DNA from: Aporrectodea caliginosa
Lineage: Eukaryota > Annelida > Clitellata > Crassiclitellata > Lumbricidae
Direction: 5' to 3'
NCBI GenBank assembly: GCA_020284085.1
Contig: JACEVL010000020.1
Span: 1,153,501 to 1,217,500, forward strand
DNA length: 64,000 nt
The translations under genes were made by a program, and so were the position numbers. The notes beneath the pieces were generated by a model. That model was not told the DNA's origin and did no database searches. It worked only from the letters and a program-made list of their open reading frames with translations. Positions 13,566-22,500 of the stretch are shown piece by piece. How positions within the stretch are numbered: position 1 is the stretch's first letter; the number at the start of each line of letters is the position of its first letter.

Positions 13566-14020
13566 GCATATTTGTATGTATGTATGTATATATGTATGTA
13601 TGTATGTATGTATAATTGTATATATGTATGTATGTATGCATGTATGTATGAATGGATGGATGTACGTATGCATGCATACATGTATTTGTGTATGTATGTG
13701 TGTATGTATGTCTGTTTGTATATATGTATGTATGTGTATATTTATGTATATATGTATGAATGCATGTACATATGTTTCTATGTATGTATATATGTATGTA
13801 CATATGGATGCATATTATGTGTAAGTACAATCTATGTATGTGTGAATGCGTGTATATATGTGTGTAAGTGTGAATTGTTATGTATGTCTCTATGCATGCA
13901 TATATGTATGTATGCATGTATATATATGTGTGTGCATGCATGTACATATGTATGTATAATATGTTTTTATGTATGTATGCAAGTATGCATGAATGCATCT
14001 ATGTATGTTTTTACTATAGC
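13566..14020 (+). repeat. (TATG)n array inside piggyBac
   Basis: Interrupted TATG repeat; the long Tyr/Met/Cys/Val frame is not a gene. Confidence 0.95.
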
Positions 14021-14441
14021 CTTTCATGTACAGGCATTTTGTACATGCATTTTTTATATTGCTTAAGGGACAATGGGACATATATATCCCATGAAGATTT
14101 TCTTCAAAATCTGCAAGGCTGTGATAGGAATGGTTCTTGTCAATGAATATCCTATTTTGTGAAGAGTCGATGTACATTATTTAAAAGTTTTGTAATGTAT
14201 TATTTCTCTGTGAGAAAAAATAAAAAATGACAAAGTTTGCATTTTATTTAAAAAAATTAATAATTTTAAAATAAAAAAATCTGACCCATAAAATGTGCGG
14301 GAACTCATTGAAAGGTCACAATTAGATTGATCAAATACTGAACAAATAAATAAAATCGTTAAACAAACCAATTTGTTCAATCTAATAAATCCAGGAATTT
14401 TTTTCTGACATGGGACATATATGTCCCATATCCCTCTAGAG

Positions 14442-15772
14442 CAGGGGTTCTTAAACTTTTTAGAAGCAGGGACCGGCTGTGCATTTATGATGTTGTTGGC
14501 GGACCACCAGTTAGAAATGCAAAATTTTATCTGACAATCGAATCCAAGATAAAAAGAAATTAGAGGAATGAGTCCATATTTTATCTTAATATTTTATTGA
14601 AATTATTCTAAGAGCGAAATAATGCGAAACAGTGACTAAATCAATAAACTGCTTTTACAAATATATGTAATTACACATGTTCTTGTTATTCATTGTTAAA
14701 TATAACAATAAATATCAGAATGTATTTATTATAGTTAAAGGAAGCGTTCAAGTTTTTATAAATAATAACTAGTAATTTTATTACACGAGAAGGCTTACTC
14801 CTATCTAAAAGTAGCAAGCCTAATTACTGAAAGTTTAATTAAATTAAACTTGACTAAACTTACAGCAAATGGAGTCAAGCAAGATGCCCGCAATGCAGAA
14901 ACATTAACTTTAGTGGTCTTTAACATCTGTTTCTGTTGATCTTTTATTTCGTCACGCTTTCTTTTGAAAAAATCAATAGGCTTATCTTTGTATGCGGGAT
15001 GTGCTGAATTCAGATGGCGAAGAAGTTTTGATGGCTTCATGGCATCATTACTAAGTGTAACTCCACAGATTACACACAGTGGTTTTGGGCTGTTTTCATC
15101 TCCGGAAGAAACAAATCCATATTTTAAATATTCTTGATCGTATTTTCTATTAAACAAACGATGTTTCTTGGCTTTTTTTAAAAGAGATCCTTCCCGTACA
15201 TTATCATCGTTTTCTTGTGTGCTGTCACTGTCCGTGTCTGAGTTGCGGCGCTTTGCTGTTGTTTCATTACTTTTAAAGAAACTGTCCAAAGAGACTTGAT
15301 GTGCTTTGCTCATTGTTTCTCTTATTTTTTAAATTTAAAACTAAGATTTCTAGAACTTTATTTCGTGTTTAAATTTGTCTTATTGCAAATAAACAAAAAT
15401 ATCCATACGCTAGCGTTTTCTTAATTATCGCTCAATTCCATCAACAAAGAACAAATATCTGGCGTACGAATGGTTGTGTTCAGTTGGTGACAGTTTCAAT
15501 CGCTAGGTGATCGAAGTCCATATGCCTAGCGATCACGGTGTGGCGATAATGGGAACTTTAGATCTAGAATCTAGATTGATTTATTGCAAATAACGTTAAA
15601 TAATAATTTCATTCTATAAATTTTTTTAACTTAAAAAATATATCTATAATTATCTGTATTTTCCAGGAATAAGTTGATCAAATTTTTTATTTTTAGGGAT
15701 TGTTTCGCGGACCGGCGACTTGAGCTCCGCGGACCGGCGCCGGTCCGCGGACCACCACTTTAAGAACCACTG
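14442..15772 (-). mobile_element. hAT element with BED-finger ORF
   Basis: Ends CAGGGGTTCTTAAACTTTTT and ACCACTTTAAGAACCACTG (reverse complement CAGTGGTTCTTAAAGTGGT). 8-bp flanks CTCTAGAG/CCTTAGAG match at six positions; the right copy is the intact piggyBac terminal sequence. Confidence 0.85.
14801..15313 (-). CDS. hAT transposase N-terminal part (BED zinc finger), truncated
   Basis: 170 residues starting MSKAHQVSLDSFFKSNE. KYDQEYLKYGFVSSGDE precedes a BED-type finger (CVICGVTLSNDAMKPSKLLRHLNSAH, a C2H2 pattern) and DFFKRKRDEIKDQ, as in SCAND3/ZBED5/FAM200-type transposases. The DDE catalytic region and dimerisation domain are absent, so the element is non-autonomous. It may be expressed as a DNA-binding fragment. 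Confidence 0.75.
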   Translation of the reverse strand: MSKAHQVSLDSFFKSNETTAKRRNSDTDSDSTQENDDNVREGSLLKKAKKHRLFNRKYDQEYLKYGFVSSGDENSPKPLCVICGVTLSNDAMKPSKLLRHLNSAHPAYKDKPIDFFKRKRDEIKDQQKQMLKTTKVNVSALRASCLTPFAVSLVKFNLIKLSVIRLATFR

Positions 15773-16329
15773 CCTTAGAGGGTTAATAAGCGCCTGACAA
15801 ACGCACTGCGCTGTACATTTACATGTTATGCAATTGAAATCTTAACTACTAACAGAACAGACAGCCATGTAATACAACGGCGCTAATAGCAGCCTACAAA
15901 GCATATCCGCCCAACGGGGGCTCGAACTCGGTACCTCTCGGTCTCTGTGCCAGATGTTATCCAATGCGCCACGGGCCCCCCCTTCTGATGTGAAGTATCC
16001 TCCTGTAGCATCTCATCTCGAATGCCAATAGCTTGTTTGTTTCTCGCTTGTGTAAGGTCCATGTCTCACATGCATACAGCAGTATACTGAGTAGGCCTAT
16101 GCATGTTTTAATGATTTCCATTTTTGTTTTTATGCTTACTTCGCGGCTTCTCCAAAGGCTTCCAAAGGCTGCCAATGCCCCCACTTCTTTCGATATCCGT
16201 TTTGCTATCTCCTTTCCGCAATCATTGTCCCATGTTAGCAGGCTTCCCAGATATACAAAATAATTCCTCCACGTGTTCCTTATTATTATACTAGATGAGA
16301 ATTGTGAGGTTGAAGCTGAGGTCATAGCA

Positions 16330-16373
16330 GCTCACCCAATTAGAGCACAACCACCTCTTCTATTTATCCTGTC
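16330..16373 (+). repeat. 44-bp dispersed repeat, copy 2 (upstream of PEF1)
   Basis: CACCCAATTAGAGC and TTTATCCTG in the same spacing as at 10335-10385. It lies about 170 nt before the PEF1 start. Confidence 0.6.
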
Positions 16374-16536
16374 AGTCACCGCTATTTATAGAAAGGTCAC
16401 AGTTGCCGGCGCGTAATTTAAAGGAGCGTGCAGTCGAGTGTTTTGATGTATAGACCGTAACAGTGTTGCTTCGACACGTCTTGTAAACTCGGTTTCCCTT
16501 CGTTTACCGCTAATTCTTCGCGAATTATTCTCAGCT

Positions 16537-16557
16537 ATGGCTTTCAACCCAGCTTAC
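16537..16557 (+). CDS. PEF1: PEF1 exon 1 (start codon, MAFNPAY)
   Basis: A short first coding exon with ATG followed by six codons ending in TAC, then a near-consensus donor GTAAGT. It ends in phase 0 and joins exon 2, which opens with GGT GGC TAT, giving a Tyr/Gly-rich start typical of peflin. Upstream sequence 16380-16536 is moderately CpG-containing and is the likely promoter and 5' UTR, but no TATA box is obvious. Confidence 0.8.
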
Positions 16558-19500
16558 GTAAGTTCTTGCAAATATGAGATGTTTTGAGCCTATATTTCCT
16601 CGCGTACCCTCCCACATACAGAAGTGCTACTTCCGTAAACGTGTTGAGCCCCACATTTTCGCCTGTTGCGTCTGAGTTTTCTTATGGGTGTACCCAAAAC
16701 GTGGGTAAAACGAAGCTGGTTGACAAATGGGTAAAAGTCTTATAAAGCAGTCTATAACTTTGTAGCACAGCGTAAGCCTCGCCCACAGGCCTACTTTAGC
16801 TAACCGCGTGAGCTGAATTGAGTCACCCCAATACGTTATGAACCCTTTCGCCAAGCAATTTGTATCCAGAGCTGAGAGGAAGTACTTACACTTGAACAAA
16901 GTGCTTTTGTAGTTGAAAGATGGTCAAGTTGAATGAAATACCTTTGCACGTTTGACAAATTGCAGACCTTGCTGTCTGAAGCGCTGAGGAGAACAAGTGG
17001 GCTTCAGCGATGGCCAGTGCAGGTTTGATAAATAGTATACTTCCATTTTGATAGACTGAAGAGAAAGAGTGAGTTTCAGCAGAGTTTAGCGAGTCTACGG
17101 ACGTGGTTTGAATGCCGTATGGCGTATGTGGATAACAAGTTTTGCTGTTGTTTAGCTAACATGTTTTGCAAGAAGTTTTTGCCTAAACATTTTGCTGAAA
17201 GAACAACTGCATGCTGACTTATAAGACAGTTTTCTTTTAGCTTGAAAGGACAGGCAAAAATTCACTTGGGACATTTTCGTAGATCTGGATAATTTAAGTT
17301 ATATAATATTATTAGCTAACTAGTGTTCAGTAAGAGTGGCGTCATTGGAAGTTGGAACCTGCCGAAGGGCAGAGAACTTAAAGAAGAAGTGTTCAGTCAT
17401 TGAGGGCATTTATATAGCTGCAATAGAACTACTCGGAGGCATCCCATTCTGTTTCTCTGTTTGGCACTTGTTTTATCTGAGATGCAGTCGAGGTTCTACA
17501 TAAATGCACTAAAGATTACTACTCTACGTCGTTGAGCTCTGAATTATGCTTAGAGAATGAATTGCATTGTGCTTTTAGGGTGGCTATGGCAGAGCTCCTG
17601 CAGCTTATGGTCCGGTTTCAATAGCCCCGGGCTTTGCAGTTCCCACTGCCATGTCTGTTCCGAATGTCTTTGGTGCTGCGCCCATGCCTACGGCGCCCAT
17701 GGCTGGGCCAATGATGCCTACGCCGTCCATGGCTGGGCCAATGATGGCGGGGCCGACCATGGCTGGGCCAATGATGGCGGGGCCGACCATGGTTGGGCCA
17801 ATGATGGCGGGGCCGACCATGGCTGGGCCAATGATGGCGGGGCCGTCCATGGCTGGGCCAATGATGCCTATGACTTCCATGGCTGGGCCAATGATGCCTA
17901 CGCCGTCCATGGCTGGGCCAATGATGCCTATGACTTCCATGGCTGGGCCAATGATGGCGGGGCCGTCCATGCCTGGATCAATCATGCCTGCGCCACCAGG
18001 TCCTGTCATGCCACTTGCTTCTCTAGCCCCCGGGGCATATGGCCCTCAACCGACTCCATACGGTGCCGGTCCTGCGCCCTACCCTGCAGGCGCATTGCAG
18101 GGGCAGTTCGGGGCTACTGGACCCGCGATCGGAATGGCTGGCGGAATGGTTGGTCCAGCCAACGGTGTCAGCCCTGAAGTCTGGAACTGTTTTCAGGTGA
18201 GCTGTTAACATCATCTAGAAATAATTATTCATTAACTTACGAAAGATGAACAGATACACTACCAGAACAGCAACCCATGCAGCTATAGTCTGCATTAACA
18301 ACTAAGTCCTGAGGAAGTTTGCCCCAAGGAGATCCGAGTACTTCGCCCCAAGGAGGTAAAGTACTTTGCCCCAGGGAGGTGAGTACTTAGCCCCAAGGAG
18401 GTAAAGTACTTTGCCCCAAGGAGGTAAACTACTTTGGCCCAAGGAGGTGAGTACTTAGCCACAAGGAGGTGAGTACTTAGCCACAAGGAGGTAAAGTACT
18501 TTGCCCCAGGGAGGTGAGTACTTAGCCCCAAGGAGGTAAAGTACTTTACCCCAAGGAGGTAAACTACTTTGGCCCAAGGAGGTGAGTACTTAGCCCCAAG
18601 GAGGTGAGTACTTAGCCCCAAGGAGGTAAAGTACTTTGGCCCAAAGAGGTGAGTACTTCGCCCCAAGGAGGCAAGTGCCAAAGGAGGTGAGTATTAAGAC
18701 ATGGAGTTTATGTATTGAAAGCTAAGTGCTAAGAGGCTTTGTACTAAGAAACTAAGTACTACGAAACTAAGTACTACGGAACTAATTTACTAAGAAACTA
18801 AGAAAGGAACTAAGTATTAGGAGACTAAGTACTATGAAACTAAGTACTAAAGAACTAATTTACTTAGAAACTAAGAAAGGAACTAAGTATTAGGAAACTA
18901 AGTACTACGGAACTAAGTACTAAAGAACTACTTTCCTAAGAAACTAGGTACTAGAAACTTAATCATGAGGAGCTAAATTTGGCAAAGAACTATGCATACG
19001 GTTGAGTATAAGGTACTGAGTACTTACTGTACTTCAGTCTAAAGGAATAATGACTAAAAACCTAAGTACTACGAGACTAAGTACTAGGAAATGAAGTACT
19101 AAGAAACTGAGTACTGGAAAAATAAGTACTAAGAAGCGAGGGGTTGCTCAAAGGACTGTTCTTCTTCTTTAAGGCTGTCGATACTGACCGCACTGGACGT
19201 ATTACTGCTGTTAAACTTCAGAGGGCGCTACTGAATGGCAACTGGACACCATTCAATGCGGAAACATGTCGACTCATGATCGGAATGTTCGACTTAAACA
19301 GGTTAGGCAGCATTAATGTAATTGTAATCACAATCATGTAATTGTAACCATGTAATTGTAGTCATAACCATGTAATTGTAATTGTAACCATGTAATTGTA
19401 ATCATAACCATGTAATTGTAATCGTAACCATGTAATTGTAACCATGTTATTGTAATCATAACCATGTAATTGTAATTGTAACCATGCAATTGTAATCATT

Positions 19501-22500
19501 ACCATGTAATTGTAATTGTAACCATGTATTTGTAATCATAACCATGTAATTGTAATCATAACCATGTAATTGTAATTGTAACCATGTATTTGTAATCATA
19601 ACCATGTAATTGTAATTGTAACCATGTAATTGTAACCATGTATTTGTAATCATAACCATGTAATTGTAATCATAACCATGTAATTGTAATTGTAACCATG
19701 TATTTGTAATTATAACCATGTAATTGTAATTGTAACCATGTAATTGTAACCATGTATTTGTAATCATAACCATGTAATTGTAATCATAACCATGTAATTG
19801 TAATTGTAACCATGTATTTGTAGTCATAAGTTACCATGTAATTGTAATCATAACCATGTCATTGTTATCGTAACCATGTAGTTGTAATCATGACCATGTA
19901 ATTGTAATTGTAACCATGTATTTGTAATCATACCCATGTAATTGTAATCATAACCATGTAATTGTTATCGTAACCATGTAATTGTAATCATGACCATGTA
20001 ATTGTAATTGTAACCATGTATTTGTAATCATAACCATGTAATTGTAATCATAACATATGTAATTGTAATTGTAACCATGTATTTGTAGTCATAAGTTACC
20101 ATGTAATTGTAATCATAACCATGTAATTGTTATCGTAACCATGTAATTGTAATCATGACCATGTAATTGTAATTGTAACCATGTGTTTGTAATCATAACT
20201 ATGTAATTGTAATCATAACCATGTTATTGTAATCGTAACCATATATTTATAATTGTAACCATGAATTTATGTAGCACTATTTCACGCAAAACTCCTGAGA
20301 GGCAGTTAAGACTCCAGCACACAGGACCACGATTGAAGAGAATGGTTCTAAAGACCGTCTTTCACTCACAATTGCTCAGCGCCATCAATTGTTGCTTCGT
20401 CATTAGATAGTGTCACTTAGTATATGAATAATAGTAATAATAATAATAAAATGATGATGATCATGATATAATACTCTAGAAAGGTCTCAGTTCCTTATTC
20501 CAGTTTAATTTGCCAACTACTTTATGTTCTTTGATGATCTTTCCAGAAATTGCTTCAGGATTTCCTTTTCTGTATGCATGCACGTCTATGTGACTATGTC
20601 CGAACAGTTACGGTAGGTGTAGGACTGTAGGGCCTTCAGCGTGGTTACCATGGTGCTAGGGACTGTCTCAAAGATGAAGATATTTTCTAAATGCTGTTAC
20701 TTTCTTTCTGCTGTGACATTAGTTAAACTGGGTTTTTCTGTAACGTTTCTCTAGAAATGGAACGATCGGCGTGCAGGAGTTTGGAGCGCTGTGGAAGTTC
20801 ATTCTGGAGTGGAAAGGGTGTTTCGAGAGGTGAGACAGTGTGCTTGGCGTGTTGTGTGCAATGTGCTAAAGGTCTTAAAGGGCGCTATTAAAGTGCTTTG
20901 ACGCATGTAAACGTACATAGATACAATGTGCTAAAGGTCTTGCAGGCAATGTGCTAAAGGTCTTTGGGGCAATGTGCCAGAGGTCTTGTGGGCAATGTGC
21001 CAAAGGTTTTGTGGGCAAGGTGCTCAAGGTCTTACAGGCAATGTGCCAAATTCCTTTTCTTGAATCTGTGCTCTTGAAACTACTTATACTAGAAGACTTG
21101 TTCTTTGTCAGTCTATCTGTCTGTCTGTATGTGCACGTGTCTGTATGTATGTGTCTGTCTGTATGTCTGTCTGTCTGTTTGTCTACTGTCTGGTTGGTCA
21201 GTGTAAGTAACTAACACTAATGGATCTGATGCAGGTTTGATACGAATCGATCTGGAAACATTGATGCAAGCGAACTTCAGAATGCCTTCAGTTCATTTGG
21301 CTTCAGCCTGTAAGTAGTTCATAGTTCATACAGTTCAAACTAATACACTTGCTGCCTACCTTTCTATCTTCATTCATTTCTGACCTTATATCACTGTCGC
21401 CAACGGTTGCATTCTTCTGATGGATATGCATAGATTCATGAGCATTGTGGATCACATGCCTTACTACAGAGGTTCTTAACAGGTGTGTCACGAGTCTCAC
21501 GACACACTAGTTTGCCGCGAATTGACCAGCAGTGTGTCACCTAAACAAAATGTGTCACTGGTGTGTCGCGAAGAATTGGTGTGTCGCTAATTCTAACAGC
21601 ATACGTCAGTCGTTTTTACATTAGGCTACTTTAGCAATTTAACTTACGTATGCTGTGAGAATTCGTAGCACTCTATTCTATTTTATCGCATTCTGGGGCA
21701 GCAGTGTGATTGCAGAATGAAGGATATGTGCAAGCAATCCTCATGAACTGTTCTGGGCAAAGGCGTAAAAAGAAGGACATTACAAAACATTTGCGAGCAA
21801 AGCTATCAAAGAGTTGGTTTCCTTTCATAGTTCCTACTTATCTTAGGGTTTCTGAGATTATCAACATAAAGAGAAGTCAACAACAACCACAGTTTATGTC
21901 CAAATTGTTAACACCCACTTCTGACAACAGTGGGATATGGTACTACTACTCCCAAACCCCAATTGGTAGATGCCACTGGTGTGGATAGTTGAACATAAAA
22001 CTGAGCTGGATGTTTTCTTGGCAGGTCGGTGAACTTTACGCAGCTCTGTATCCGACTCTTCGACAGACGCTGCATGCGTTGCGTCAAATTCGACGATTTC
22101 ATCCAAATCTGCATCATGGTGAGGTCGCTTTCCGACAGGTTTCGTGAGAAGGACACTAGGCAAGGAGGAATCGTAACTGTCCACTATGAGGAGGCAAGTC
22201 TGCTTTTTTGTTTTGTTCTCATCTTTCTGTTTTGTTCTTCACTTTTTGTTTTGTTTTTTTCTCTTTTTGTTTTGTTCTTCTCTTTTTGTTTTGTTCTTCT
22301 CTTTTGTTTTGTTCTTCTCTTTTTGTTTTGTTCATCTCTTTTTGTTTTGTTCGTCTCTTTTTGTTATTATAACGTTGCATGGCATTGATACGTTCATTTT
22401 TAAAGGAGGCAAGAATTTTGTGTGTTCATTTTTAACTGAGGCGAGAATTTTGTGTGTTCATTTTTAAAAGTGAGGCAAGGTTTTAGAGTGTTCATTTTAA

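Larger units (their letters stand above)
12640..15786 (-). mobile_element. piggyBac element, decayed, with TTAA duplication
   Basis: TTAA|CCCTCTAAGGG at 12640 and CCTTAGAGGG|TTAA at 15786 are terminal repeats with the TTAA target of piggyBac. Subterminal inverted repeats (GGACAATGGGACATAT) lie at 12785-12818 and 14062-14092. A hAT sits in the right terminal repeat. Confidence 0.85.
12606..15980 (-). mobile_element. tRNA-Arg-like SINE split by a piggyBac
   Basis: The minus-strand head GGGCCCGTGGCGCATTGGAT with B-box GAGTTCGAGCCCC sits near 15980-15910, and the body runs to 15787. It resumes below 12640 with an (ATT)n tail ending at 12610. The flanks AGAAGGG and AGATGGG look like a target duplication in the LINE. 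Confidence 0.7.
10800..16325 (-). mobile_element. LINE fragment (RTE/L1-like), broken into three pieces by later insertions
   Basis: The pieces on the minus strand are 16325-15980, 12606-12295 and 10852-10800. Reading order: RT C-terminal region FVYLGSLLTWDNDCGKEIAKR ... LLYACETWT ... RCYRRILHI, then RWEQKITNVEVRARVG ... MERKLNFFGHVCRM ... GRPCREWLDDV ... KWRWMVKHAIDTNG, then a short end GGGCACTGA and a GATGATGAT/AACAATAAT tail. Frames are broken by an A-run. The joins at the insertions restore the protein order. Confidence 0.85.

Noticed and set aside
13450..14066. Tyr/Cys/Met and His/Ile/Tyr frames over TATG arrays (also 53727-54451)
   Set aside because: Microsatellite translation artefacts. 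Only the short segment next to 13500 retains piggyBac transposase similarity.
18308..18690. CRISPR-like spacing of repeats (also 19316-20275, 62196-63100)
   Set aside because: Units are contiguous minisatellites in introns of an animal genome, without unique spacers.
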